In this document: piece after piece, positions 1 through 12,572 of the stretch
How positions within the stretch are numbered: position 1 is the stretch's first letter
Layout of the letters: each line of letters begins with the position of its first letter
DNA from: Apostichopus japonicus
Lineage: Eukaryota > Echinodermata > Holothuroidea > Aspidochirotida > Stichopodidae
Reading direction: 5' to 3'
Length of the DNA stretch: 64,000 nucleotides
NCBI RefSeq assembly: GCF_037975245.1
Contig: NC_092573.1
Span: 14,282,001-14,346,000 of the forward strand
Made by a program: the position numbers and the translations under genes
Notes under the pieces: model-generated
What the model saw: only the letters and a program-made list of their open reading frames with translations
What the model was told of the DNA's origin: nothing
Database searches by the model: none

Positions 1-1053
1 TGAGGGAACACTGACGCACTGATAGTCCAACACAATCGTAGAATAGAAAAGGTGCTTCTGGAAGGATTTCTCAACCAAGGCTTCCAATACAATTGAGTTT
101 TCTCCTGGCAACTTGAATTCAATGTACTGACCATTGGCTGGAAACTCACTTCTGATCCTTTGTACTACACATGATGGTAGCACAACCATGACGTGTCTTG
201 CTAGGAACCCCCAACACCTTTGAACCTGTTGACGGTAGGCTATGTATCTGTACTGCCTAAAATACAATTATGAAAGTTCAAATGAATAAATGTGGTGGGC
301 CCATGATGTCCACAATAACAAGCAGTGATACAATGTACAGTTATGGTTACATTTGTTATGAATATACACCTTCTATGTTACATGAAACATTCTTTAGTTT
401 CAGACAAATGATTTGCAAACTCCAGGCCTAAGTAATAGCCTAACAATGGGCATAAAATGACACAAATGCCTACCTAACATGGCTGCATAATGCAGTTTAC
501 ATCCCCGAGCCAAACTTTCAGTATTCAACCAACCCTACTAGTACTACGCAGAATACTGTAAATGTATGATGTACTCTTATTAGCAGCACCGGTGTAGTAC
601 AACACATAGCCAACATACTGTACATATGTGTTGTAAGGATTCTATGGTTGTTAAGTCACCGTAACAAAACCAACAATACGGTTTCGGCAGTTCCGCGAAT
701 TCCAACGACACATTCAAAGAATGTACTGGATTTTTTATATATTTTTTTTCGTTACAAAATTCTTACCACGTTGTATGCTCCTTGTAATAGTTCCGAACGG
801 TTTTCTTCTTCGATATATTATGGAGCTTCAATTTCGGCTCGTTTTACAGGCTCGAACTGATATGGTTCTATGCCTAACAGTAACACCCCAGGTCCACCCA
901 CAACGTTCGGTTCCATATGAGCATGATCATTGCCTTCACTCTCTGCCTCGAATATGAGAAAGGGCACTCTAATTCTAGCCCAATTTCACTGCCTGGTGAA
1001 GGACCACTATCACTTTGAACTTCGGTTGCCGCATTTGTTTCTAAATCTGCCAT
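1..1053 (-). pseudogene. P2X7 intracellular-domain-like gene, two exons visible, cut by window edge
   Basis: Seen: a first exon runs 1,053 to 767, starting at an ATG (MADLETNAATE) and ending at a GTAAGA donor. It contains IEPYQFEP, a motif I know from the N-terminus of invertebrate P2X7-tail-like proteins, but it is reached only through a frameshift and is followed by an in-frame TAA. A second exon, 256 to 1, follows a TTTTAG acceptor and is open to the window edge. It encodes YRYIAYRQQ, then CWGFLARHVMVVLPSCVV and IRSEFP, the conserved end of the domain. The cysteine-rich middle of the domain was not found between the exons. These proteins resemble the zinc-binding cytoplasmic tail of P2X7 without the channel and are often dispersed in invertebrate genomes. 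Family membership is likely; the exon 1 lesions suggest a pseudogene. Confidence 0.62.
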
Positions 1054-1514
1054 TCCACGGAAAATTTAGATTTGATTTTGCGCTGACTTGATATCGATTT
1101 TTTTTGTGTATTTATGTACACTTGTCATATGTGTAAGTTACGTGTATATATGTTCGGAGGAAACAGCAAGAGCAAATCATTTTGTAGCGACAAGAAGAAA
1201 AATTCACTTGCAAGCAATGGAAAGATAACTTTTTCAGAGCGCGAGGTGCGGTTTGGGGCAAGTCTTCAATGCCTTTAACCTAGAGAGTTTGTCTTTTGGT
1301 AAGAGTGGTTCTTAGTTCAGTGCACATAGTTGAGCTGATTTAGTTTCTTTTGTATGTTGATCACTCCTTGGAACCTTTTACCAGCATCACACTAGGAACT
1401 TCCAAAAGATCAGGTTTGACCAATTATCTGTAATATATCTGATCTTGTTCTCAAAATAGCCTTAATTTACATTTTGTAAAGACAACCACACTTCCTTTTC
1501 TTTGTCTGTTTGTT

Positions 1515-2090
1515 ATTCTAGAACGGATGCCAGTCCCTCAAGAATCACTTCTGACAGCTATCGATTTCTGTTTCAAAGCAATGTACATTTAGGACATGGC
1601 TTACCAACCTTTATGCTGTCTTGTGTGGCAGTTCATTCAAAATGTGATTTATGAAATCAAAGAAGCACATGTGCATAAGCGATCTTAGATCATTCTTGGC
1701 CTTTCAAAGTAAGTAGTGGCTTAAAAGGAGAGAATTGTAAGCAAGATATTCATGGCTGATATTCTACAAGTTCAAAGGATATTGATGCCAGAAAAAATAC
1801 TGCAGCCACTTTTGTATGCAAAGAAGCTCTCTTGGTACCTACCCAGACATTTGCTATTTTAGAACAGAGGTCAGTTCCTCGAATCTCTTGTAAAAGCTTT
1901 ATATTTCTGTTTCAAGTCAATGTGCATTATGGACAGGGCTTATCAACCTTCATGTGGTCTTGTTTGGCAGTTCATTCAAGATGTGATTTATGAATCAAAG
2001 AGGCAAATGTGCCAAGTTGTATTAGAGCATTCTTGGTCCTGAAAAGTAAGAAGTGCCTTTAAAGGAAATTGTAAGCAAGAAGCTCATATA
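1515..2090. repeat. Diverged tandem duplication, about 235-bp units
   Basis: The segment from about 1,515 to 1,750 recurs at about 1,858 to 2,090. Both contain TTCTGTTTCAA, then GACA(T/G)GGCTTA and TGTGGTTTGGCAGTTCATTCA-like sequence. The offset is about 343 bp. No coding potential is apparent. From 1,060 to 2,980 I see nothing else I can name. Confidence 0.6.
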
Positions 2091-2989
2091 ATAATTGTAA
2101 GCAAGAAGTTTGTATAATATTACTATTTTAAAATTCGCAAACCCGATAGCATCATCTGGAAGGGACATGAAATAAGTCATAACTTTCCTTATTAATTTTT
2201 ATTGGAATCCCGATCTGTTCAACTGATCTTTCATGAGTGGGTAAGGTTTAATGTAGCTAAATTTCATCTACACATGTATCTCTATTAATGGTGAAGATAT
2301 ATATACTATAAATTCAAATACTGGAAATAAGAACAATGCACTGGCTGCAAAGTACTGCATATATCATAAATATGTCTCTAAATATAATCGTGTACACCAC
2401 ATGTCAGTGATACTCAATGTTATTCTTAATTAACTGAACGTAAAGGTAAACCAACATCTATCAGATCATGATTGATGTTTAGATTGATATATTGTTTATA
2501 CATTAATTGATCTATAGTTACATATGTGAGATATTTAGTGTTACAAGTTTTCTACGAATAAGGTTCTTCTTGAAGAGTAGAGGATTATTATATTGTGTCA
2601 CCTTAAAGGTCTGATAGAGCACAGCTTAGAAGTTTTTACATCCAAGCACATTTGTGTTTTTTTTTTTATATTTGTATTTTATTCATATGGTACAGCTGAT
2701 TATTGTTTTTAATAAAAACAAGTTCTCAAAACGTCATCCATCTGGCTTCTGTCATGTAACTGTTTGTTAATTTCTCAATATTTTTCAAGGATTTTTTTTA
2801 CTCTTTGCATTGCTATATTCCAATGATTGTTGCAAATAAGGCCTGCATGAACAAAACACAAAACTGAGGATTATTTCAACTACATTAATTAACATCCACG
2901 AGGACTGAGGATCTCTTCCGTCACTGTCCAATGAATTCCATTCGCCAATGTATATATATTGGGGCAATGGAGGCTCATTTGACTCCCCA

Positions 2990-3316
2990 ACCCTTTTGTA
3001 ATGGTAAAAGCCACTGCCTAATTTAAATGTTGTAATTGCCCAATATAATGATTTTTAATTTCCCAATTTAATGATCCCTACATTTGTAAAGTTCACCAAT
3101 GATGGGCATAATTTACACAATTATTTTTAACCTACAACTGTTGGGTAAAAACTTCTAGTTATTTTATTGGTTAAAAATGTTACCCAACAACTGGATAAAG
3201 CCGTTAACAAAAGAGTGTTGGTTAAAGTATCATCAATAAGTGGAATTTGACATACGTGACCAGTGTTGGTTATGGTATTGATTAATTTTTTAACCAAGTT
3301 GACTGTTTTTAGAGTG
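2990..3316. repeat. Subterminal repeat cluster and right terminus of a TTGGGCAA-type TIR element
   Basis: The stretch is dense in TTGCCCAA, TTGGGTAA and TTGGTTAA variants and ends in GTTTTTAGAGTG at 3,316. That is the same terminus as the right end of the 13.2-19.7 kb element. The left partner was not found in the window. The element therefore either starts before position 1 or has lost that end. Sequence just right of 3,316 resumes homology with the duplicated module. Confidence 0.55.
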
Positions 3317-3321
3317 AATAT

Positions 3322-4615
3322 GTAAACAGTACTATGCTACTGATGACTTTAAACCAATAACACAGGATGATTGTGAACGATGTTAATGCATGAACTGCTG
3401 CTTAACTTACGTACGATAGCAATAAGCCGAACGTTTGACATCAGTAGTAAAAAAGTCAAATAGTCAAAATTTAAGATAATAAGCAGAAATTTCGGTATTA
3501 AAGGTTGACTATTCTGTTATTTCTTCACATCTCACCACAAATGGTGTTTTTGTTTGCGTTCGACTTTCAGAGTACAAAGTTCGAGATATCTTACGTGGGA
3601 AACCCTGTTCCTGTTTCGTATAACTAAATTCCTGATTTCTTAAATTTAGACTATTCTAAATTTAGACTAGTTTCGGCTCTTCGCCTACAACTCTTTTAAA
3701 AGCTAGATATAAGAGAAATACGACATACTATGACAAGGCAAGTAAGTGTCATTCATGCAAAGACATGACTGTTATGGTTGTGATTCGTTTCGCTAAATAT
3801 GTTAGAACCAAACCTCATAGCCACAGAGTCCTAGGTGAACCAGTTGAATGAACGAAACCAACGTACGGTACACATTGCGCACGCGTAGACAAGCTATGTT
3901 TTAATGTGTTGTTATGTATAGCAAAACACGGAGATTATTGTCACAAACTAGCGAATGATGCCAGAAACAAACACCACGACACAAATATAGATTTATAAAC
4001 ACTTCTTTGTTATTTATCAGAATCATACACACGTAACAGGTTATAATATATATGTTCTTTTGTGATAAGTAAATCAATTAAGCACATTTAAGGGTTCCCG
4101 AGTTCCAATGCCACACGGGCCTCCACGTTTAGCACTCATTCGGCACTGGAGCACTGCTGAAAGAAAATACATTGCTTTGATATCAAAAATTCAATTTTAC
4201 TACATCTCGACCATCTTTTGCGAGTTCACCTTGTTGTGGTGTCCATGTAACATTTAGCTAACCTACAATCCTTAAGACGGAATGGATGTCGAGACGAAAG
4301 CTTCAGGTCACGTGATTTTGCTACACAGTGCACATCATAGAAAATATGAGTATTTATTAGCACAACCTTGCGAATTACAGACCTTATTTATAGTCTGAAT
4401 ATGCCTCAGAATGCCCATTTGATGTCTCAGCATTTATTTCCGGAGAAGGATTCCCGGCTCTTCTACATGGGCGTCGCCTTCGGTGACCCCAGGGCCACAC
4501 CCTCATATATATATAACCATTGACTCTTCACTGGATCTTACATAATGGTCTGCATCCTATATGTAAATCAGTCGGAGAAGTACTCATCCCCCGCCCCCCC
4601 CCCACCCGTCCCTTC
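3322..4615 (-). repeat. Inverted copy of the 33.87-34.79 kb module
   Basis: Read on the minus strand, this stretch matches 33,866-34,790 and 52,650-53,570. Examples are the CCCGAGTTCCAATGCC core at 4,098, the CAGTCGGAGAAGTACTCATC end near 4,570 and the TACGTACGATAGC end near 3,410. This copy carries about 490 bp extra (about 3,590-4,080), so either it has an insertion or the other copies share a deletion. No protein is visible. It looks like an interspersed repeat rather than part of the tandem gene array. Confidence 0.65.
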
Positions 4616-5300
4616 GCCCACACATTTTATATTACGTACATGCCAATGTCCGTAGACATATGAACTCGAAAATATGGCTAGTGAGGAATTTTTCATGTGA
4701 GAATCCGGCCTTTAGTAGCACGGACGTTCACTGATGGACACTGGCCGTCTCTGCACCATTCAAGGTTATTAGTTTGGAAAGTGAGCTTGTATATTACGTA
4801 ACTATTTCCCTCTCAAGTAGTGTGATTCACCTTAGCCATGCACGCAAATTAAACATAATTTTTAAGTTTGATGATTGATTTAATATTTTAAGAGCCTTAG
4901 CTGGATCATTTATACCATATGTAGTGGTCGAATTAACCAATTTGATGCAGTATTCATCAAAATAGGTCAGTTTGAGAAGTTTAATTCTGATCTGAACGTT
5001 CAAATTGTGCCGATCTCTCAGCGTGCACCCTCCCTAGAAGAAAGACCCGCGTATTTCAGTTCCGGCGCGACCAGCAAAGCCCGGCGATCGTGAATCTGAT
5101 GCACTACAGCGTTGTAAACACTTTGCCTTGGTCTAAAGATTTGGTCGATATCAAGTTAAAATTAGAAATAAATGCCCTTATTTGTGTCTCGGCCCTTTGA
5201 TCAAGTAGGATGGTACAGAAAAGACTTTGATTGAAGAGGTGAGTACTACGCTATGTAGCCTACAACTTCTAGTTAGAACTATGCTACGCTATCTAGCCTA
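4616..5300. other. Non-coding stretch, nothing recognised
   Basis: I see no long ORF, splice-bounded exon or repeat with a second copy in the window. The sequence is AT-rich with a GC-richer patch around 5,030-5,100. Confidence 0.5.
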
Positions 5301-5395
5301 GGCCACAGTCACTCGTAACGTTATGTGGGTGTATAGTATATAAACACGGAGATAATATACTATAGACTTACATAACGTTACGAGTGCCTGTGGCC
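5301..5395. repeat. Near-perfect 95-bp palindrome (MITE-like hairpin)
   Basis: GGCCACAG and CTCGTAACGTTATGT at the left pair with ACATAACGTTACGAG and CTGTGGCC at the right. The inner arms TATAGTATAT and AATATACTATA pair as well, leaving a loop of about 12 nt. Such structure suggests a foldback or miniature inverted-repeat element. I did not see a second copy in the window. Confidence 0.7.
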
Positions 5396-5776
5396 AAGGC
5401 TTGCCCTGTATCACATTCACATCACTCCAATCCTTGTTTCGTTTCAGGTTTGACAAACTTACTAATACTAGGCGAAGCATAGTCGGAACGTTAGTTAAGA
5501 TTATCTAAAATGTTAGGCCTAAACGATTCAAATGCTAAGGAAGCTTAGATATAGGCTAGGTTCTATGCCTTTGTTTATGTTTTGCATCCGCGAAATTTGT
5601 AGCCATGCGCATCACGGTATTTTTTGTGTATTATAGCATAGGCCTAGCCTAATACTAATAGTAATACTACTGAGAACACTAGCCGAGGCCTACTTGTAGT
5701 TGCATTGCAAGAACTACAGTACAAGCTTAGTCTAGAAGTAGTGTGAATGAGTTAAACAATGTTTGGACAAGTATAT

Positions 5777-5885
5777 ACTTTAAGCATTATAATCGGTTCT
5801 GATATTTTGTGCCTTCAGGTTTTTTCTCTGCCATAGGGTCATTGATGTGTATTCGACTGTCCCTCCTGATGCTTTCTTTTCTACT
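5777..5885 (+). mobile_element. CR1-type LINE, 3'-end fragment
   Basis: The run TTTAAGCATTATAATCGG, then GTGCCTTCAG, ATAGGGTC.TTGATG and GTCCCTCCTGAT matches the 3' end of the LINE at 25,910-26,015 in order and spacing. It is a severely 5'-truncated copy of the same family. Confidence 0.6.
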
Positions 5886-5899
5886 ATTATTAGTTTATT

Positions 5900-7870
5900 A
5901 CAAGTTATACAAAAATATAACTTATCTAAACTTACGAGGCTAGGCCGGGTCTTACTAGCTGTGACCTAGCCAAGGTGGAGCCTAATTAAAATCAGTTTTC
6001 ACTTAAAATCCGGTACTTTCCAAAATTTGTTCTCAGTTATTATCAATGAACAATCAAGGTGACTGATGTCTAGAGCTGAGGCAAATTGACCAAAGGTGAC
6101 CATATTTGAATATCTGGCATATATAGGACCAATGCCATTTTGATGCATGCACAAAATGAGTGCATCCATCCTAGTAAACTCTAGGCTCTGACTAGGCTAA
6201 GCCTAGTTCCATGTGCCAGGTCAGTTTTTAGTCTTTATGGCTTGTAAGACCGTTTGTATAGACCTACAGGAAAAAGCACTTTGCTTATCATAAGAGTTTT
6301 AAGTTGGGCTGACATATTTTTTACCTAATCATAATTAGTAGTTGTTCTGAAGCCACATTGCAGATAAACTAATTGTTCTGTTTAATAACAAAATACCAAG
6401 ATCTCTCGCTTTATGGCAAGGGGCACAATTCTCAAGAGTAAACAGCCACCAACAAGTTTTTAACAAATGAGCTAAATGATCAATTTACAGGAGGAGGAGG
6501 CTTGTGACTACCACTGCACTCCATTACCGTATATATAATTTTAAATTTTGGGCTCAAATCCCTTTCAATTAATGCATGACGTTGCACACCCCGCCTCTCC
6601 ATTCTCCACTTTTGAAAAAGTATTGTATCTTGTGACCATAATGCAGCAGGACAGTTCGATTGCAAGGGGGGGGGGTGGGATATTTCAATGAAAACATGGG
6701 CAATGTATTGTTATCTCTGGTAGGGTCAAATAGAACCCATTCATTAATGAGACACCATATTGACTTTTACTTTTCACATGGCACAGTTGAGAACTACACA
6801 GTTGGCACAGTTGAGTTGAGTACCACAAAAATCTTCAGACAAATCATTACAACCCCACCCCTACCAACCTAATTGAATTGGGCCCATACAAAAGAAAACT
6901 TTGAAACTAAAAGCCAAGTCACAGATTATGATCTTTACCCACTGTTCATTTATTGCTTGTTTTTCTTGTAGAACTAACTGTTGGCCTTGAGAGGAATAGA
7001 GAAGGAGAAAGTAAAAAAGGAGCAAAGCTAAGCAAATCCAGAAACAAAGTAGACGCTCCGCTTCTGAAGAAGTGAGTTGTGACAGAAAAGTTCTGTCACG
7101 GATGGCAGAAAACAACTTGGAAGAATGTCCTGTCGTTCTCCATTTCCCGGTAGTAGCCAGAGCTTGAAAGGCCAACAAAGTGGTTGGAAGGCTTCAACTA
7201 CCAGCGCATAAACTGCCTGACAAAAGTACAGGTGATGGCACTCCTTCAAATACAAGGTGCAGATGTAATGTTAAAAAACAAAACAACATTGAGGATAAAC
7301 TTTTGGATGGGTTTATGGAGTCGAGGAAACTAATATTTTCATTTGCATGTGACCCATTTGATTGAGACAATGAAGATAGTACCTACCATCTCGTGCAGTG
7401 TGAGGATCATGGCTTTTATTTTGTTTGCCAGCAGTCAACCACCAACACCTTCCTTTCCTCTTAAGTTTAAATACCCTAAGAATAGGCTGCTTTAGTGTTA
7501 TTGGATTATACAACTATTGTCAGGACTATCCAACAAATAGTCTAATATAAAATTCAAATGTCGTTTGCATAAGGAGACTGTTATGTGTGAGAGCTTTGAG
7601 GCAGCACAAACCACATGGTCACATGCTTTTCGTTTTTGCAGTCAATCGCTGAATACTGTATCATTGTGAAGTAGGTCTGGTTGCCCTTTTTCACACTGAA
7701 GGTATGGCAATTCTCCAAGTCAAGTCAATTTGCCCCGACCGTCCCCAAACCCACAAACCCATAGCTACAGTACAAGTATGTTATCAAGACTAGTCTACAG
7801 TGAATCTCATTGAATGGCACTAATGTCTGTAGGTTTATCCCAAGATAGGTCTATGTATGTATAGTAGTTA
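5900..7870. other. Non-coding stretch, nothing firmly recognised
   Basis: Short ORFs occur around 6,480-7,513 on both strands, but none has a recognisable domain or convincing splice sites. A G-run lies at 6,666-6,678. The end (about 7,570-7,700) is a diverged relative of the 197-bp repeat that follows, sharing GAGGCAGCACA and CACATGCTTTTC. Confidence 0.45.
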
Positions 7871-7877
7871 AGTTAAT

Positions 7878-8862
7878 ATGGTTTGCCTAAGGTCAGGCAA
7901 CTGGAATAAGTGAGAGTGTGAAGGCAGCACACACCATATTGCTTGGTGTGAAGCTTTGCCACATACTGTTTACTGTTTCTGTTTGTGGCTTAATAATACT
8001 TTGTAATACTTAAGGTCTACACTTGGGGCATATATCTAATAGATCAGTAGACTATACTATATATGATAGGCGGTTGGCCTAAGGTATTGTCATGCAACTG
8101 GAATAAGTGTGAGTGTGAAGGCAGCATACACCATATTGCTTGTTGTGAAGCTTTGCCACATACTCTTTACTGTTTCTGTTAGTGGCTTAATAATACTTTG
8201 TAATACTTAAGGTCTACACTGGGGGCATATATCTAATAGATCAGTCGACTATACTGTATATGATAGGCAATTGGCTTAAGGTATTGTCATGCAACTGGAA
8301 TAAGTGAGAGCGTGAAGGCAGCACACACCATGTTGCTTGGTGTGAAGCTTTGCCACATACTCTTTACTGTTTCTGTTAGTGGCTTAATAATACTTTGTAA
8401 TACCTAAGGTCTACACTAGGGGCATATATCTAATAGATCAGTCGACTATACTGTATATGATAGGCAATTGGCCTAAGGTATTGTCATGCAACTGGAATAA
8501 GCGAGAGTGTGAAGGCAGCATACACCATATTGCTTGGTGTGAAGCTTTGCCACATACTCTTTACTGTTTCTGTTTGTGGCTTAATAATACTTTGTAATAC
8601 TTAAGGTGTACACTGGGGGCATATATCCAATAGATCAGTAGACTATACTGTATATGATAGGCAATTGGCTTAAGGTATTGTCATGCAACTGGAATAAGTG
8701 AGAGTGTGCATGCAGCACACACCATATTGTGTGGTGTGAAGCTTTGCCACATACTCTTTACTGTTTCTGTTAGTGGCTGAATAGTACTTTGTAATACTTA
8801 AGGTCTACACTGGGGGCATATATCTAATAGATCAGTAGACTATACTTTATATGATATGTATA
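7878..8862. repeat. 197-bp tandem repeat, five units
   Basis: The marker CAACTGGAATAAG starts at 7,898, 8,095, 8,292, 8,489 and 8,686, so the period is exactly 197 bp four times over. Units share the AAGCTTTGCCACATACT and TCTAATAGATCAGT blocks and differ by a few substitutions. A diverged outer copy lies at about 9,070-9,180, and another at about 7,570-7,700. No ORF runs through the array. It behaves like a small satellite or recent local amplification. Confidence 0.9.
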
Positions 8863-9189
8863 TCATACAATATAGGTTTCTCTTAGTTATGAGAGTGTTA
8901 GTATATTTTAAGATATCACTAGTGTGTAGAGTAAGCAATAAACCACCCATCCCACCCCCCCCCCAACCCAGAACAGGCTATTGTACAGTAGGTTCATCAA
9001 ATGGTACAAATGTCAGCAGGCCTACACAAAGAATAGCATAGGATTTTAATGTGGTGTGCAATATCAGGTGACTTATTCGTGAGAGTGTGAAGGTAGCACA
9101 TACGGTCTAGTTAGGCTTCAAGCTTAGCCACATGCTTTTCATTTTGCAGTCAATGGCTGAAATATTTTATCATTGTGTAGATTTTGCAC

Positions 9190-10915
9190 CACAGTATGTT
9201 GCCCTTTTTACAGTGAAGTTATGTCAATATATTACATTTTATTGTTGTGCAGTTTCCTTCCAAATGATCTATCCTTTTCTCCCCCTAAAAATTAAATTAA
9301 AAGCTGTCTCAGTTGTTGAAATGTTCCCAAGATATTTTCTGTATTGATAGAAATATCAGTTTTTGGTTCCAATGATAATTTGTAGTCATGCAGGTGGATG
9401 AGTGATGTGTTTGTGATGCGTTGCTTTTAAACTTGATATCTCAAGAAAGGAAGCTTGGACCAATTTCATATTAAAAACGTTGTTGTGACATGTTGAGTTC
9501 AAGAATCAAGAGACTTATTGTTTTTAGTGGTCAAAGGTCATGTGTAGTCAGAATGTGAAAACCTTGCAAACCATATCTATATGCTGAGCACAAGAAGACA
9601 ATAATTTTGGTCATCAGCTGCCGATGTGAGTATTAATTGTCACGTCTCAATACTCTTTGCTAATTGGTCTAATGCAAGCGGCAGCAACATTTGGGATCGA
9701 TTTAAAGCAAAAGAAGGTACACATTTTCATGCACTTAATCAACAACATGGAGAAGATTGTAATGAACTTGGTTCCTTGCTGTGGATATTTTCTCTTCAGG
9801 TAAGTGTGTGACTTGTCTTTCTCTTTTTTCTTAATAAGCTGTACAGGTTTTTCCTCACAGAAATTACTCATTCTCTGCAATTGTGTTAACAAGGCAATGG
9901 TCATCTGATGTCAGTAGAATGTGATTTCAAATCCATGTGAACAACATGATATTATTAACTGGACTGGAATTTTTTTTTTCATTTGAATATTCTTGTCAGA
10001 ATCAATACATGAAATCATAACAAAAGGTGAAAGTATATTTCTGAACAAGAAATGCTGCTAGTGAATATTGTTTTCTCTGTGAGCCTATAATATGCAGTTT
10101 TTAGTAGTTGTCATTGTTAAACATAGATTTCCCAAAATCGTGTAAAATAGATTTCAAAACAATTCAGAACTTTTGGTATTTACTGTACATAAGTGCAGTG
10201 AATGTGTTTACATCTAGAGGCTCTCACACAGAGCAACAATTTGAGTTCCAGTGACCTATCAAATGGGAATTTTTTAAAAGCGCTACAAAAGATGTCAATG
10301 ATGCCATCTGTGATCTTTCAAAGCAACGCTAGAGTCAATCAGACCCCCACCCCCCATAATAAAAGTTGTGCCCCTCCCATGAACAAATCCTACCCAAAGG
10401 AAGCTTGATGTTTATGCTGAAAACCTTTATACCTTGCCTTCTTCAGCTGTTCACTGTGACAGGCCACAATAAAAAGAACATAGCAATGATAAAATCTTGT
10501 TTGTTATCCTTTTCTTTGTGCTTTTCATTATTTTGCCTGTACCAAACAGTGTCCCTCTCCACCCCACCCTGACTGCATGTAAGAGGGAACTAATGACACT
10601 GTTAAGGTTCATCACATACTACTAGTCAGAGCCTGACAATGTTCCACTCTCCCCCACCTCCCCACCCCCGCCCCACCCCCATGTTTTCATGTGGGACTTA
10701 TTAATTGTGTGTATATATATAATTGTTGACCTTTCACATGACATTTCCAGTCACAGGCCCTTTTAATTTTTTCCATTGTCTCCCTTCTCCTACTCAAACA
10801 AAGACCAGATATATATAAATATTCCTAGTGAGAGAGGTAGAGTTCTGTTTGCAAGTCAGGAGTAGCTACAATCGGTAATTATTATATTAAGCCTTTAATT
10901 AATTTGTATGCCAGG
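9190..10915. other. Non-coding stretch with one exon-like ORF
   Basis: A 61-codon ORF at 9,626-9,811 on + contains NIWDRFKAKEGTHF and ends close to CAG/GTAAGTG at 9,799. I do not recognise the peptide and found no partner exon. C-rich runs occur at 10,340 and 10,640-10,680. Otherwise I see nothing. Confidence 0.35.
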
Positions 10916-10922
10916 TGTTCTT

Positions 10923-11411
10923 GTAACTGGGGGGAGATAATTGTTTGTATAAATAGTGTACGGCTGGGGCCAACTCATTGTATTGTTAGTTTCTAACGTG
11001 TTTGCGATTTACTCATAGACTCCGTTATTATGTTCGCAGAATTGGTACTCTTTGCTGGCTTGTGTTATGCACCTGTATTAAGGTTTAAGTTACGTGATGA
11101 CACTGCCAGTTTAAGTTTATGTGCTTACCTTTAACGGTTGGATGTTTAATCGTTGTTTACTTATATGTCTTGCTTAATACAGATTTTTATGTAGGAATAT
11201 ATCTTCTTTGTTTATTGTAGTGAACCGTCCAGAGTACGTCCCGAGTACGTTTAAAGGAGTATGTGTGAAGTCCATACGAAGTCCATATAGTTGGACATGA
11301 AGAGTAAATAAAACTAGATTCACTTATAATTCGTGTTGGTGTACTGATTGCAGTGGACGCGTTAACGAGCGCTACAGAGAAATTACCTTATGTAGTGTTG
11401 CGCCTACAACA
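10923..11411 (+). mobile_element. Candidate solo LTR
   Basis: The segment begins TGTTCTTGTAACTGGGG and ends CTACAACA. It contains a TATAAATAG box at 10,948 and an AATAAA polyadenylation signal at 11,307, in the right order for an LTR of about 490 bp. I could not find a convincing target-site duplication, and there is no adjacent primer-binding site or gag/pol, so the ends are approximate. Confidence 0.4.
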
Positions 11412-12570
11412 GTCATGGTGAGATTGAATATCTCGGATGATGACCTAAAGAAAAAATGCATGATGGGCGATGTATGGATAAAATGATTGTTTTGCTGTAC
11501 ATAATAATAGGATCATTTAAGCAAGCAAACCCTCTTATTGTAGCATCATATTATTAAATCTATGGCTGATGCTATAATATTACTAGTGACTTATTTCAAG
11601 CAAAGTTTCTGTACAACTAGCCAATTATGATAATTTAGGAAAAAATGCAACATCAAGCATCCACTTATGCTATATATTAAATGATACAAGTTTTCGCCTT
11701 TGAGCCACATTTTGCAAATCACGATAGGGGTATATCGTTGCACAGTATCGTATGATTCATGTATAGGTATGGGTTCCACTATTTCTGCTAACGCAAGTTA
11801 GCTCTATACATTTTCCCCGCTGACGCACGAAAGTTCTGTACAATACGATGTAACATTTACTTTTGGCATGTTCGATGTTGATAAACGATGGGGGAGAGTG
11901 GATTTTAGATAATCCTTTTATTAACTGTAATGCGTTTAAATCATTACATAAATTAATGTCAATCACTTATAAATCATTATTAATAATTAGAAAAGGGGAG
12001 CTTAGAATCATATCAATCTCTTTAATGGCTTAGTCATATTTCAATTAATAACAATGTATATTCTCAACACCAAAAGATAATGGTACAGTCCAAGTTGAAA
12101 CGGACGAGATTCAAGCCAAAATAAAGATGGGGAGGAAGTTTGCCGTGAAGAATATCTGTTTTGAATTGTAAACCGGATTACAAGTTTTCGTGAAAAATGC
12201 TTTATAGACGACTATTTTTTCGTTTTAAGGGTGCAATTTCGTACTAAATCGTTCGAGCATTTCAAATGTTGGCATCCTAAATACCAAAATCGAGTTTCGT
12301 CTGTCGGATAGAAAAGGAATGGAGCATAGGCAATAGCTACGGAAGATCAAATTTCCAGCGAATACCGCAAGAATGCCCGAGGCAGCAAAAATCCTTATGT
12401 CCGTACCACTAAAGGGCGGATTTTCAAATGTGGTTTGCCTTTTAATGACCAGCATTAATTATTCACAATTATTTTAGGACTAACACGAATACACAATAAA
12501 CATTCTCAGATTATTCCTTTCTCAAGCTTACATGCATTATGTCGAAGAGGTTCGTCAAACCAACACGAAC
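11412..12570. other. Non-coding stretch, nothing recognised
   Basis: Only ORFs of 62-76 codons occur and none shows a known motif. No internal repeat or paralogous copy was noticed. Confidence 0.45.
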
Positions 12571-12572
12571 AC

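Noticed and set aside
7028-7255. Cys/Phe-rich minus-strand ORF
   Set aside because: No family recognised, overlapping ORFs in other frames equally open, no splice context.
7878-8862. CRISPR-like periodicity
   Set aside because: The whole 197-bp unit is repeated without unique spacers, in eukaryotic DNA.
9626-9811. Possible host exon ending at CAG/GTAAGTG
   Set aside because: No acceptor partner, no recognisable domain and no second copy; noted only in the gap entry.
10923-11411. Full LTR retrotransposon
   Set aside because: No gag/pol or second LTR nearby; at most a solo LTR.
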